Origin: Halichoerus grypus
Taxonomy: Eukaryota > Chordata > Mammalia > Carnivora > Phocidae
NCBI RefSeq assembly: GCF_964656455.1
Contig: NC_135722.1
Span: forward strand, 109,994,234 to 110,058,233
DNA length: 64,000 nucleotides
Direction of reading: 5' to 3'
A program made the position numbers and the translations under genes. Positions 47,924 through 59,629 of the stretch are shown in pieces. The first letter of the stretch is position 1; each line of letters opens with the position of its first letter. The notes below the pieces were generated by a model. The model was not told the DNA's origin. It made no database searches and worked only from the letters and a program-made list of their open reading frames with translations.

Positions 47924-48106
47924 GGGGCGCCTGGGGGGCTCAGTCATTGGGTGTCTGCCTTCGGCTCAGGTCATGGTCCCAGGGTCCTGGGATCGAGTCC
48001 CGCATCGGGCTCCTTGCTCAGCAGGGAGCCTGCTTCTCCCTCTCCCACTCCCCCTGGTTGTGTTCCCTCTCTCGCTGTGTCTCTGTCAGACAAATAAAAT
48101 CTTAAA
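47924..48106 (+). mobile_element. Can-SINE, full length
   Basis: GGGGCGCCTGGGGGGCTCAG, GTCTGCCTTCGGCTCAGG, CATCGGGCTCCTTGCTCAG and a CAAATAAAATCTTAAA end. The target duplication GAAATGGAGAAAATG (47909-47923) versus GAAATGGGGAAAATG (48107-48121) has one mismatch. Confidence 0.95.
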
Positions 48107-48121
48107 GAAATGGGGAAAATG

Positions 48122-48483
48122 TGCTGGCTAGAGCATGCCATGTGTCACGGATACCCCACTTACAGTGGCCTTCTGAGCTTCAATGGTTTTATGAAGCGAA
48201 TGTCAAGGATTCAGATTCTAGATGTCTTCCCAAACTTGATTAAACAATTTTCCCCCCTGTGCTCATCCCCAACCCTTTTTCATGTGGAGGACAGGGATGG
48301 AAACGGAATGGAGGGGGGATTAATCATCAAAAATTCAGCGACTTGATTTTGCTTTGTTTCCATTAGGAATCTACTTTCTTGGTGGTAGAGCTGGATCTGT
48401 AGAGGGATGGAGATCCTTTCCCAACTCCCCTTGCTAATCCCATTTCTTCTCCCTCTTTTAGGCTTTCATGAGGCTGATGGTGC
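48122..48483. other. Unassigned stretch
   Basis: No gene or repeat is recognised. Confidence 0.45.
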
Positions 48484-48560
48484 TATATATATATTATATT
48501 ATATAATATATATATATATATATATATTATATTATATAATATATATATATATATATATAA
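48484..48560. repeat. AT-rich palindromic microsatellite
   Basis: An almost pure (TA)n tract in which TTATATTATATAATA recurs at 48494 and 48527, a 33-bp duplication. The whole tract is self-complementary and could extrude a cruciform. Length is likely variable. Confidence 0.95.
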
Positions 48561-49080
48561 ATTATACTTATCTGAAAAGCTTATGGTCAAATTGTTCATA
48601 CTTTGGAAAGGTAATATGGTACCTATACTAAATATTGCATAAAATTTGCAGTGGGTCTTACACCACCTTATAATCAAATACAGTAATATTTCACCAGTGA
48701 AGTATACAAATATTCACATTGAGTGGGATAAATAAAAACTATAAATAGGAAAACTAAGTAGGCTTTAGGAAATAAAGATGAGACATTGTGGACCAGTGTT
48801 CTAGATTCTAGGCTGGTCAACAATCTCTTCCCCTGGGCACTAAATCCTTGGAGGACAGGCTGTGCTGCTCGTCATGTTTAAGATTCCCAAGAGAAGCATT
48901 GGACTCGTCACACATACCCACCCCCCAACACACACGCACACCCCACTGGGGTTACTGACACTGCCCGGAACCATGTTTGTTCCTGGAAAGGCTGCTAAAC
49001 CAGAAAACAACGTGTACCCCTTCCCTTGGATTTATTTGGGCCAATGATCTGAGCTCACAATTCTTTGCTTACTTTTAATA
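48561..49080. other. Unassigned stretch
   Basis: Short CA- and C-rich simple sequence at 48909-48943. Nothing else is recognised. Confidence 0.45.
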
Positions 49081-50110
49081 CAATTTGGTAAAGGAACTGG
49101 AACGAAGGGAAATGAGATTGCCATAAAATAGGACACAATAAGATGGAAATCCAGACCACTAGAAAATATCATCCAAGATAGATCCACAGGACATCGTAGT
49201 TCTGTTTCAGATTCCAGAGGCTACCTGAGCTTCATTTGTAATTGTGGCTTAGACAGTGATTTCAAATCCATAACTTTGTTGATTTAACATTGTGCATTTA
49301 TAAGTAGACAAAAAATACCATTGCTGAGGCATTGGATAATTCAAAGTATTTAGATGAAGAGAGAGATGATTTCATTACCCATCTCCAGCTCTTTTCGGCA
49401 TAATGCATGCTTTCTTATGTAATTGAAGATAATGAATTTTTTGCCATTTGAGAATGAATCATTGCAACACTCAAGGCCTGGAATTTGCAAGGTCATAAAA
49501 TGCTTAAATAGTCTTATTTACTCATCAAAGAGGATTCCATTTCCATATAATTGATATTTGAATTGTTTAGTGATGACCATCAAACTTTTAATTAAATTCA
49601 ATTTTTTGAATCATCTGAAGTACAAACAAGAGGTGAAAGAACAAGAATAAAGAATTTATAGATCCTGAACGTTTGCAAATTCCATTTACGTCTGAGTAAA
49701 TTTGAAGAATTAAACGGGAGGGCAGTGGGGGGCACACTAGCGTAATTAAAACAGGCTCCATTGAACTGCTTCTGACATAGGGCAGACAAAAGTGCTGGTT
49801 TCTTTCTGCCATCGTTATGCAAATTGTCAAGGAAAATCACTCTCAGCCCATGCCTGGCTTGCAAAATCAGGTCATTAATCAGTATCCTTGACACACTGTC
49901 AGTTTCAGATGCTAATAAATTGAGTTTGGGTGTGCAATAGGGCTTTGGACTCCATTACAATACTACAAAGCTCAAGTGACTGTTTTTATGATTTAGGAAT
50001 AACTTTCTCATTGACACCCAACAGCTGTCTGTAAGCAGCCTGATTCTTCTGTGCCAGCCGAATTCTTGGGTTTCTAGTTTAGTTCAATTAAAAAAAAAAA
50101 AAAATCAGTC
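49081..50110. other. AT-rich repeat-poor block, candidate conserved non-coding element
   Basis: About 1 kb with no recognisable repeat. There are many TTAATTAAA/ATAATTG homeodomain-type cores and an OCT-SOX-like composite at 49810-49824. An A14 run sits at about 50091-50104. The texture is like long-conserved developmental enhancers, but conservation cannot be tested here. Two overlapping antisense frames of 80-98 codons (49588-49894) are not recognised. Confidence 0.3.
49810..49824 (+). promoter_or_regulatory. OCT-SOX composite-like motif (predicted)
   Basis: CATCGTTATGCAAAT matches the composite CATTGTTATGCAAAT at 14 of 15 positions. The octamer half ATGCAAAT is perfect, and the single change (T to C) lies in the SOX half. 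Such sites bind POU5F1/POU class factors with SOX2-type partners. The change may weaken SOX binding. Function is inference. Confidence 0.4.
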
Positions 50111-51779
50111 CTGGAAAAGGTTTCTATAAAATCATGAGCACCAAAGCTCATGCCTACCTCAGTCTAAAATGAGAAGAGGGCGTAGGTAAAACCGCTCACA
50201 CCGTTTCGAGGAGTCTCCGTCACGACCGTTCCCCGAGGCTCTGGATGCTCTTCCACACGCAGCTCCATCCCCAGGAACCCGGGTTTGAAGGAGATAATGG
50301 CAGTTCTTCCTTTCTCTGCTCCACTTCACTGTATAGATTTCTAGGGCGAGGGTTTCAGGCAACCCTTTGGGGTAGAGAGAACGTGGGGAGCACAAGAATC
50401 AGGGTTGGTGGTTATCGGGGAAGCTGGCATGCCAGACTGTCGCTCCTCCTGTTGAAGTTGCTCTGGAACGAGGCCCCGTCTGTGTGCGCAGACGCAGCTA
50501 GCCCATGCCCCAGCCCCCGATCACCTCCCGGGTCCCGAACCCGTCTTGACTGGGGCCAGAAGTGGAGCAGGGCTGCCTCCTCTGCCCTCCCCACCCCGGC
50601 CACTGCGTGGGCGTCACTCCTGCCCTTGGTTGGACCTGACCTCACAAGCCCCGGCGGGCTCCCCGTTCCTGGGTTTCAGTCTCACAGTGACCGGGGGGGA
50701 GCCCCTCCAGTTCCCTGTCCCATTCCACGCTCTCTACACGGTCACACGCAGCCCAAACACGCGTGTGTGCACACCGCACCCTCCCAGCAGGGCTCCAGGG
50801 CACCGACTTCTCCATCCATGCTTGCACTCAGTGTGACTTCACTTAGGAAGCTGGGCTAAGTTCGCTCACCCATGGGATGGACCTTCTGCTGGGGAGCCTC
50901 TGCCCAGGTCGCAGAGGGCGATCCGCGTGAGGGGCTGAGCACTGTGCGTCGTATCCGGTAAACACATGAGGGTGGTAACTGTGGGTCCCGGTCTCTGTCA
51001 TCATACTTGAGCCTCAGCCACCTCTGTCCCTGGCCCCCACACCCCGTGCCTCCGTTCCTATAACTGGGTTTCCCATTCCTCTTCTGGTACGTGCGTGGCC
51101 CCCCAAGCCTGCCACGAGGCCCCGAGCCCTGCCTTTCCCAGCGCGGCCTCTTCCTCTGTGCACACGCTTCTCGCATGAACTGCCTGACTCACCTCGAAAA
51201 CACCACCAGCCACCCTTCTTCCTGGCAGCCTGCAGACCGGCCACCTTGCCCACCACCTGCCGCCCTGGTCTCACCGTGCCCGCCCTGTCTCTCTGGGACA
51301 AGCCACGAGCCGCCGAATCCTACTCTCAGAGCTGTAGTCAGAACAGAAAACCATGCCATTTCTGAGCTGCACTTTCATTTATGAATAAATAGGATCTACA
51401 GGATTCTGATGAGCAGAGAAACCAACTCAGTTTTATCCGGAGAGTTTTTAAGAGTGGGACACTCAGGAACATTTTTTAGAGAGATTCCTTTCAAGCTAGC
51501 TATAGTTGCTAATTTTCTAAGAATTGTAATTCATAAAAAAATTGAAAAACTATATTAAACAGGGTTATCAATTATTAAGAGGTGCGTTGTGACCCTTGGG
51601 TGACCATTACTTGTCACCATTAACCTATCGATGAAATCATTCACTCACCTGGTCCTAACCTGTACAAATTAGAGGGTACGTGGTTTCTCAGCGTGGTTTT
51701 CAGGCCACCTGCCTCAGAATCAGGAAGGTCTTTCTCAGATTCATTAGATCTAGGCTTAGTGCCTACATAGAGCATTAAG
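50111..51779. other. Unassigned stretch, GC-rich at 50400-51320
   Basis: Frames of up to 204 codons at 50245-50859 are proline/serine-rich and overlap others on both strands, so they look composition-driven. 51685-51780 has a GTGGTTTCTCAGCGTGG start that faintly recalls MER-type DNA transposons. No gene. Confidence 0.4.
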
Positions 51780-51794
51780 AAAACCGTGAGTTTA

Positions 51795-51979
51795 GGGCGC
51801 CTGGGTGGCTCAGTTGGTTAAGCGACTGCCTTTGGCTCAGGTCATGATCCTGGAGTCCCTGGATCGAGTCCCGCATCGGGCTCCCTGCTCAGCAGAGAGT
51901 CTGCTTCTCCCTCTGACCCTCCCCCCCTCCTGTGCTCTCTCTCTCAAATAAATAAATAAAATCTTAAAAAAAAAAAACA
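51795..51979 (+). mobile_element. Can-SINE, full length
   Basis: GGGCGCCTGGGTGGCTCAG, TTGGTTAAGCGACTGCC, GGTCATGATCCTGGAGTCCC and AAATAAATAAATAAAATC plus A-run. The target duplication AAACCGTGAGTTTA (51781-51794) versus AAACGTGAGTTTA (51980-51992) differs by one base. It shares the GGAGTCCCTGG variant with the copy at 37441. Confidence 0.95.
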
Positions 51980-51992
51980 AAACGTGAGTTTA

Positions 51993-52659
51993 GTGGCCAA
52001 TAAATCTATAAAATAAAAATCTTGAAGTCTTTACTTCACAGCAATCCATATCTATCGGTGTAGTTGGTGGAAGTGTCCTGATGCCCCATTTCCGACGTGT
52101 GTGTTCGGGGAGGGCTCCTCACACCACCAACAACCGAATCTCTGACACCAGCGGGGTGTGTCCTAGAATCCCACTCCAACCTGACCCTGTAGCCGGACAG
52201 AGCATCGGGTTCCACAGTGCAGGGACTCCATCCCAAAGACTTTCTGATTCAGCGATGAGAATGAAAAAATATGAGCAAAGTGTTGAAAATAAAAACAACA
52301 CAATCTTGGAAAAAAAAAAAGCCAACCATGTGACAGCTGAAAATGCTTGCCAGCTAAGGGCCAAATTTGAATTTCAACAAAAGGCAGCTGAGTATTAATG
52401 TGTAATGTGTGAAGGATGGGTTTCAAACGACCCAGGGGGCCGCACCATGACTCCGCCATGTATCCAGCCCATGAGTCTCTAACGTGTTCATGCCTGGGAC
52501 TTGGGGAGGCAGGGGGAATGTTGAGGGGACTTTGGTTATTTTGACTTCAATAGGGTTAACTCCAGCCATGATTATTCTGAATGATGAGCACACACTTTAA
52601 AGACCAAAGCTGTACATATTCAGAATATATGGTGTATTTATTTAAATAGCAAAGAATAA
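51993..52659. other. Unassigned stretch
   Basis: No gene or named repeat is recognised. Short A11 run near 52310. Confidence 0.45.
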
Positions 52660-53000
52660 ATAGGAAGATTTAATCTACCCACTCACAGCAATGGACAGAT
52701 CATCTAAGCAGAAAATAAGGAAACAAGGGCTTTGAATGACACACTGGACCAGATGGACTTCACAGATATATTCAGAGCATTCCATCCTCAAACAGCAGAA
52801 TACACATTCTTCACAAGTACACATGGGACATTCTCCAGAATGGATCACATACTGGGTCACAAATCAGCCCTCAACAAGTATGAAAAGACTGAGATCATAT
52901 CGTGCATGTTTTCTGACCACAACACTATGAAACTTGAAAAAACTGGAAAGACCACAAATACATGGAGGTTAAACAACATGAAAAAAAAAAAAAGACTTAA
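52660..53000 (+). pseudogene. L1 ORF2 endonuclease-domain relic
   Basis: A forward frame from 52732 retains the C-terminal half of the L1 ORF2 apurinic-like endonuclease: residues TDIFRAFHP, EYTFF, HGTFSRMDHILGH and SDHNTMKLE in the family order. Asp38 of this frame (in SRMDHIL) and Asp62 of the SDH triplet (52912-52920) are 24 residues apart. This is the same spacing as Asp205 to Asp229 in human L1 endonuclease. Upstream sequence (from about 52676) is out of frame, and downstream the frame is lost after an A-run at 52981. It is a dead fragment without RT domain. Confidence 0.88.
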
Positions 53001-53274
53001 CCTCGTATGGAACCCTAAAACATAAGCTGTAAAAGCTTACTTGTTACTGGATGCCTTATTAACCCACTGAGTGCCAAGTCAGGAGCTGTTGGATTAGCTG
53101 GGGGTGGGCACCGGGGCGTCTGCGGAGAGGGGAGCCCCAGTGAGGACACACATTGAAAATGCACACTCTAAACGTGGCTTTGTTCTGCTTTGTCTTTAGT
53201 CACAATGTCTGAGTGATTTATAAACTTCAGATAATGTTGATGGGGTAAGCATTTTGTTTGTTAAAAGAGATTAT
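53001..53274. other. Unassigned stretch
   Basis: Nothing is recognised. Confidence 0.45.
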
Positions 53275-53474
53275 GGGGGCACCTGGGTGGCTCAGACCAT
53301 TAGCATCTGCCTTCGGCTCAGGTCATGATCCCAGGGTCCCGGGATGGAGCCCCGCGTCGGGCTCTCTGCTCAGCGGGGAGCCTGCTTCTCCCTTTGTCTC
53401 TGCCCCTCCCCCTGTCGTGCTCTCTCTTGCCTGTATTCTCTCGCTCTCAAATTTTTAAGAAATCTTTTTAAAAA
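53275..53474 (+). mobile_element. Can-SINE, diverged
   Basis: GGGGGCACCTGGGTGGCTCAG, GCATCTGCCTTCGGCTCAGG, GTCATGATCCCAGGGTCCC and GAGCCTGCTTCTCCCT, with a degenerate tail TTTTTAAGAAATCTTTTTAAA. The tail has lost the AAATA repeats. No clear target duplication. Confidence 0.9.
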
Positions 53475-54840
53475 GTTAAATATTAAGAACTGCTGAGTAA
53501 TACTGCTCTTTTATCAACCAGTGACCCTTTGGGGGTGTCTCTGAGCTGCATAAATTTCGACATAGGCACATTTTATATAATATATAAAGGCAAGAGTAAC
53601 ATGCAATTTTTCGAATAACCTACTTTAAAGCTGGTACAATAGCCAAGCTTAAGTTAAGACTGTTTAACTGCACGGTAATCTCGTCCAGGCTCTCGCATGA
53701 GGTCAGGATTTCAGGGAGTACAAGGATGGTGGGGAAGCACATTTTGTTAATATTTTGATGAAAATGCATTATTTTAGTGCCCTCTAAACAAAGCCGAGCA
53801 AGGGGAGAGGGCTCCACTGTGTAAATGGTGAAACGTCACCCCAGAGTCATAAACACGTGTGTGTCTGTCTTCCTCCTTTCCCGTCCGTCTTGCTCTCTCT
53901 CCGTTTGGAGCTCCTTCTTCCCGCTTGGCAGCCCTCGACGGCTAACTGCTGGGGCCCCTGCTCCTTGTCCTCTCCGTCCGCGGACAGCTCCCACTCCGCG
54001 GTGCCTCCTCCGTCCTGACGGATTCCCCTGGGGCCACACAAACGGAGCCCATTTTCCCTTGTCTGGGCCCTGACACATTTCGGCAGAGAAGCTTCTGTGG
54101 AAATCAGAGCGGCCGTTACTACTTCGGTGGAATGAGGGGTGACTGGAAGGCAGCATGAAGAACTTTCTGGAAGGATGGGAGTGTTCTGGATCTTGACTGC
54201 GATGTGCTCCCGTGGATCTACGTGTCTGTCACAGGACGTCAAGCTGCTGGTCTGCGTTTCTGTTTGCCTCGGTAGGTGGTCAGCTCGTGAGAGCGGGGGC
54301 TGTGTCGTCTTCTGGCCGTTGTGTACTTAGACCTAGCGTGGGGTCTGCACCCTCACGGGGCTGTGATAAGCACTGAGCAGCAGGCAGGGGGAGAAGAAGA
54401 AAAGCAGGAGGGAAAAGATGGAAAAGCCGGGTCTCGGCCTTTGCCCGCGTCAGGTGGAAAAGCATCGTGCTGTGTGTCACAGCTGAGCCCAGCTGCCGGG
54501 TCCGTGACCTGAGGCCTGAAGGTCACGGGCACGCGCGACCCATCGAAGCAGTAATTCAAATACCGTGTCACTGATGAAAGCCCAGATCGATAGCATGCGT
54601 TTACATCTGCTTGAAATAACAGGTCACTCCGGTCATGCTCCCTGGGTCCGAGCAGTCTCCTGGCCGGGACCTCCATCCCTGCTCACAGCCGACCACGGCG
54701 GGACTCGCCCGGGGCCACTGTTCAGAAGGAGATGTGTTGGGGTGTGGCAAGGGTGGGGTCCCGTCGTGTGGAAGGAATCCTGCAAATATAAATTCATTTT
54801 TAAAGGCATAGGAAATAGACCTCTACCAAAATGATAATGG
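53475..54840. other. Unassigned stretch
   Basis: GC-rich around 53850-54070 and 54400-54780, with overlapping frames of 60-131 codons on both strands. No gene or named repeat is recognised. Confidence 0.45.
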
Positions 54841-56590
54841 TCTTTTTTTAATTTTACTTTTGTATTTAGGAATCACTGTGCTTCAGTAAACTTTGCACAT
54901 GTAAGCTGATAAGTTTAACACTTGTATGCAAATGTGAAACCATCACTGTAATCAAGATAGTGAGCATATGTATTACACCCCAAAGTTTCCTCTTAGCCCT
55001 TAAAATCTCCTCAAATTGTCCCCTACCTCACCTGCCACCACGGAAAGGCAACCACAGTGATCTAGATTAGTTTGCACCTTCTATATTTTACGTGAATAGA
55101 ATCATACAGACAAGACATCTATTTTTTATCTGATTTCTTTTAATCGGTAATTATTTTGAGATGCATCAATATGGTGGTGTTTACCAATAGTTGGCACCTA
55201 TTTATTGCTGAGAAGTTTCCACTGTGTGGATATAACATAACTCATTCATCCACTCACTATTTGATGGTCACTTTGGTGATTTCAGGTTTGTGCTTATTAC
55301 AAATAAAGCTTCCATAGGGATACGTATAGAAAGTCTATTTGTGGACAGGTGTTTCCGTTTCTTGAGGGGTAAATACCTGGGAGCGGAATGGCTGGGTCAT
55401 TTGGAAGGTTTACACTGAATTTTTAAGAAAGAAACTGTCCCCCAAAGTGGGTGTAGCACTTTACATCTTCACCGGCAATTCTTGGTACTTGTCACCTTCG
55501 AAAACAATTGTTTGAGTTGTCCTTTTAAATCGAGACATTCTTGAGGAGGTGCAGTGGTAACTGGTGGTTTTAATAATAGTTCCCTTAATAACTAAGACAG
55601 CGAGGATCTTCCCACATGCTTATTCGCCGTATCTTACATAGTGAAGTGTCCAAATTTCTTACCTGTTTTTATATTGGGTCACTTGTTTTCTTACTGAGAT
55701 ATAAGAGTTCTTTATGTATTTTTTAAAGTCCTTTGTCAGATTGATGTTTTCCCAGTGTCTTATCTTAGGTCAAGATGTGTCTTTCCATTTTCACAAGAAT
55801 GTCTTATGAAGAGCATAAGTTTTAAATTTTTTATGAAGTTACTTTAATAATTTTTCTTTTATAGTTCAAGCTTTTTGTATCCTTGTACAAAATCTTTGCC
55901 ACACTCAGGAATACTGAGAATCTCTCTTATGTTTTCTTAAGTTTTAGGTCTTATGATCATTTAGGTCTATGATCATTTTCTTGTGAATTTCTGTGCCCGA
56001 AGGGAGCAAAGGATCAAGGCTCATTTGTTTTGTATATGGATGTCCACTTGCCCCACATCAATTAATGAGAATATTTTTTTCCTCATTGAATTGTTGTGAC
56101 CACTTTGTCAAAAATCTATTGACTGCATAATTATGTGTCTATTTCTGAGTCTGTAGTCTGTTCCAATGATCTATATGCCTATTTTACATCATTACAATAT
56201 TTTGAACATTATAGCTTCATAATATCTTAAAATCAAGTAACATAAGCATTCCAACACCAGTTTTGGAATGTGTATGGGCTTTTTTGTGTGTGTTTTTCTT
56301 TTTTTGTTGTTGTTGTTCACTCTTCTAAGTCCTCAGATTTTCTACACAAGTTTTAGGATAAGTTGTTAAAATTTCTGCCAAAAAAAGAAAAAAAAAAATA
56401 GCCTGCTAGTATTTTGATTAGGATTGCCTTGTTTTGATGGATCGGTTTGGGGAGAAAGGACATTTTGACAATATTAAGTTTTCTAATTCATAAGCATGGT
56501 AGTCGCTCCACATATTTGGGTCTTCCTCAGTTTCTCTCAGGACTTTTCTGTAGTGCTCTCGAACATGTATCTTGCACACCTCTTGACACC
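54841..56590 (-). mobile_element. Old L1 (L1M-like), 3' portion, antisense
   Basis: Antisense landmarks in order: GAAACCATCACTGTAATCAAG with ATAGTGAGCATAT (3' UTR), TTACAAATAAAGCTTCCATAG, AGGGGTAAATACCTGGGAGC then GGAATGGCTGGGTCATTTGG, GTGTAGCACTTTACATCTTC, AAGAGTTCTTTATGTATTTT, CCACTTTGTCAAAAATCTATTG, GTCTGTTCCAATGATCTATA, and GTCTTCCTCAGTTTCTCTCAG. All are typical of the ORF2 C-terminal part and 3' UTR of old mammalian L1. No frame survives. Confidence 0.85.
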
Positions 56591-58723
56591 TGAACCGTTG
56601 AATGGGGATCATAAAAGACCTGGATTAAGTCAGGAGGTGCCGATAGGGCGCAGCATGAGCACGCAGCGGACCACCTGTGCACCTGTCAAAGGGCCAAAGG
56701 CCATCTTGCAAAGAAGACAAAAAACATGGTAAGACTGGATGTTTAAGGACTATTTAACCACACCATATGTTGGCAAGTCTACGGTGATTCCAAACCTGCT
56801 ACTTAACCACGATGCTGTTCTTCCCCCAAATCAGGCGCAGTGATGCTCAAACTAACAGTGGGCTGGTAGGGTTTGCTTGCTTGGCTGTTACCGATTTTCA
56901 GTTCAGGAATTAATTTTAAAATATTTTGGACTATAAGTAAAAATAACCTCATTGGCTTCTCCACCCTCCTGGAGCCCTGTCATCACTCACACTTTGCAGT
57001 ACCTTGTAGTAAGTCTGTGATCTTTGTGCAGTTACTCTCTCCTTCAAATAATACTTTCTGAATGGAATTGCTAACATACGACACTTTGTAGGACCTTCTT
57101 TAAGAAACTAGACTGGAACACCTTCATTCCTTAAATATGAAAAGGTTAAAGAAAGATCTATAGTACATTTTGGGTGATGAATTTCTAACAGTACGCCCAA
57201 AAGTTAGATAAATGACTTACCATGTGTTATAGGAAAACAGAGCTCGGTCAGAATAATCTCCGTAATGCTCTTGATGCCATTGTGTGAAAAAGGCACATTC
57301 TGTTCTCTCCTGTGCTATAAATTTCCTCTCCTTGGTGGACTCCCCGGAGTCGACTCTGACAATGGTCTGCTCAAAGCATGCCTCAAACGCATGTTTTTCC
57401 ATTTGGAACCTTTAAAGAATTTTGTCACTTTCATGTTATTTAAGTTATTTATCTTGACTGTTTCTCATGAAACAGAAGGTGACCCATCCACTCCTGGCAG
57501 CTGATAAAGTTCTATATATTGTTAATTCTAAGGCGATTTCTGTCTTAGCTGATCTATAAAGAAAAGCAGTCGTTTTCTTTCTCTTGATGTCTCCCTCAGC
57601 TTTCTCAAGGTCACCTTGACAGTTTTCAGGACAGACAGACGGAGGAGGCACGAGGGAGAGAGGGGCCCTGGGCAGTCCACCTTCCTGCCCCCCACAGGAT
57701 GGGGAACGAGGCCCATGCACAAGGATGCAGGGTACCTCCGAAGTCCTCTGGGATCGCAGAGAGCAGGCCTGAAAAGGAGGCTTGCGGGGCGCATGGTGAT
57801 AGGCAGGACGCATCTCCTGCAGGGGTGCTCCCCGCGGCCCCTGTGGGTGCAGGGAGAACCGGCCGCGAGCGGGGCGGCTGGGCTACATTGCCATGTGCAC
57901 CTGCGCGGCTAGTCCTGCGTCCTCACTCAGCTGTCTGCGGGTGCGGGGCTCTCCGTGAAGCCTCGGTACTTAGCGGGAGACTCCGTTCTCGCACACACTG
58001 GAGTTTCCAGGGCAGTTCGAATCAGATGTCATTTAGAGTTTCGTAGAGCCTACCTGATATTCCCCGTCTCTGTGAGTAGCTCAGGAATGGAATTGCCTTT
58101 CACGGTGACTTCTCGTTCTCAGATTGGCATGAGCGTGCGCTCCCTGAGCAGCTGAGAGCGCCTTCCTCCGCCGGGCACACGCGTGGGGGGCTTGTGTTCA
58201 CGCCTGAGAGGGCTCCCAGGTACGGGGCTGCCTCTTGTGAGCTGCCTGGACTTGACTTCCCCTGTTTTGGGGGTAATTTGAATGCACGGGCTTCCCTAGA
58301 GCTCAGATGTACTGTTTCCATCCTTCAGAACCCTCAAAACCCTCAGCACTTGAATCACGGCGGTCTGGGACCAAGCGGGGCTTGCGTGGAAATGCAACAC
58401 GTGTGTAATTGCCCAGCAGCAAGCCTAGGCCCCAGCTCCCACTCGGGAAGTCGACGTTCTCTTCGGGAGCGAGATCAAACGCTGCGCTCCGGCCCAACAC
58501 AGCCGCTGTTTCCCTGTAGGATGACCGTGCTCTTGCAATAGGAAAAGATTTCTGGTGAAGGTCTGCCGGTTTTAGCAAGGTCTTTAAAAAGTTTGCAAGT
58601 ACTGCTAGTCTTAAACATACACTGGAATTAGTATCAACATCCACTCAACAGACTGTAAAATCTACGTCTGGGCAGAACAGTTGCTGGAGGAAAGGTGTGC
58701 TCACAGAATACTAAACTCTTGTA
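56591..58723. other. Unassigned stretch
   Basis: CpG-rich patches at 57780-58150 and 58430-58510. Overlapping frames of 98-122 codons on both strands are not recognised. No named repeat. Confidence 0.45.
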
Positions 58724-58740
58724 CCTATACCCCGTTTTTA

Positions 58741-58932
58741 TTTTTAAAAGATTTTTATTCATTTATTTGACAGAGAGACACAGCAAGAGGGGACACAAGC
58801 AGGGGGAGTGGGAGAGGGAGAAGCAGGCTTCCCGCCGAGCAGGGAGCCCGATGAGGGGCTCCATCCCAGGACCCTGGGATCATGACCTGAGCCGAAGGCA
58901 GACGCTTAACAACTGAGCCACCCAGGCGCCCC
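58741..58932 (-). mobile_element. Can-SINE, full length
   Basis: AAAAGATTTTTATTCATTTATTTG, ACAGAGAGACACAGC, and the tRNA-like body ending GCCACCCAGGCGCCCC. The target duplication CCTATACCCCGTTTTTA (58724-58740) versus CCTATACCCTATTTTTA (58933-58949) has two mismatches. Confidence 0.95.
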
Positions 58933-58949
58933 CCTATACCCTATTTTTA

Positions 58950-59625
58950 AAAACCATTTTGAATGTGTCTTAATATATAAGTTTCTGACTTTGATGTTTT
59001 GAGCTGCTCGTTTGAAAACCTGACCTTTGCTGATCTGTCCACACAACTGCTGATAGGAGAGGTCAGATAAATGCCCTAAGCAGTTAGAGAGGGAGACGTC
59101 AGGACACACTGGGGGAAAAGCCACACCGGGTGTTGCAGAAAGCATTCTATAACAGAGGGAGAACCTAACTGGCAAAACAGGGAAGACGGGGGCGACCCCG
59201 GCCCGGAAATCCCCCGAGGCAGCGCCCACTCCCCGAGGCCGGGGTCCGGGCGGAGCTGAGCTGTGCATCGGAACCGGCTTCGCGGGCCTGTGACAAACCC
59301 ATGCGCTGACCCGGGCTCACAAGGGCCCCACACTGCGTTGGACGCTCTGAGGTCACGGTCTCGTCATTCTTAATTTTTTAGCAAAAAGCACCCCATCTTT
59401 ATTTTGTGCTTGCTCTACAATTAAGGAGCTGGTTTTGGTTTGAATTACACAAAATTACTCTGTCTTTAGATCAAATTGCGCAAATACCAGCAACTCCCTA
59501 TGCTTCAAGGTCATCGGGGCTCGTAGAGGGGCCCTGGGACCGGGGCGCCAGGATTGGCCGGTCCCAGGGTCTGTGAGGGCTCCGCGAGACGCATTCCTGG
59601 AGTGTGAGTAAAACTGAGGCCTGAC
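58950..59625. other. Unassigned stretch
   Basis: CpG-containing patch at 59180-59290. No gene or named repeat is recognised. Confidence 0.45.
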
Positions 59626-59629
59626 CTCA

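Noticed and set aside
50245..50859. 204-codon frame as a gene
   Set aside because: Pro/Ser-rich composition-driven frame in GC-rich DNA, with overlapping frames on both strands and no recognised domain.
54935..54946. Regulatory octamer ATGCAAAT
   Set aside because: Lies within the antisense L1 relic and has no flanking cofactor sites; single octamers are frequent by chance.
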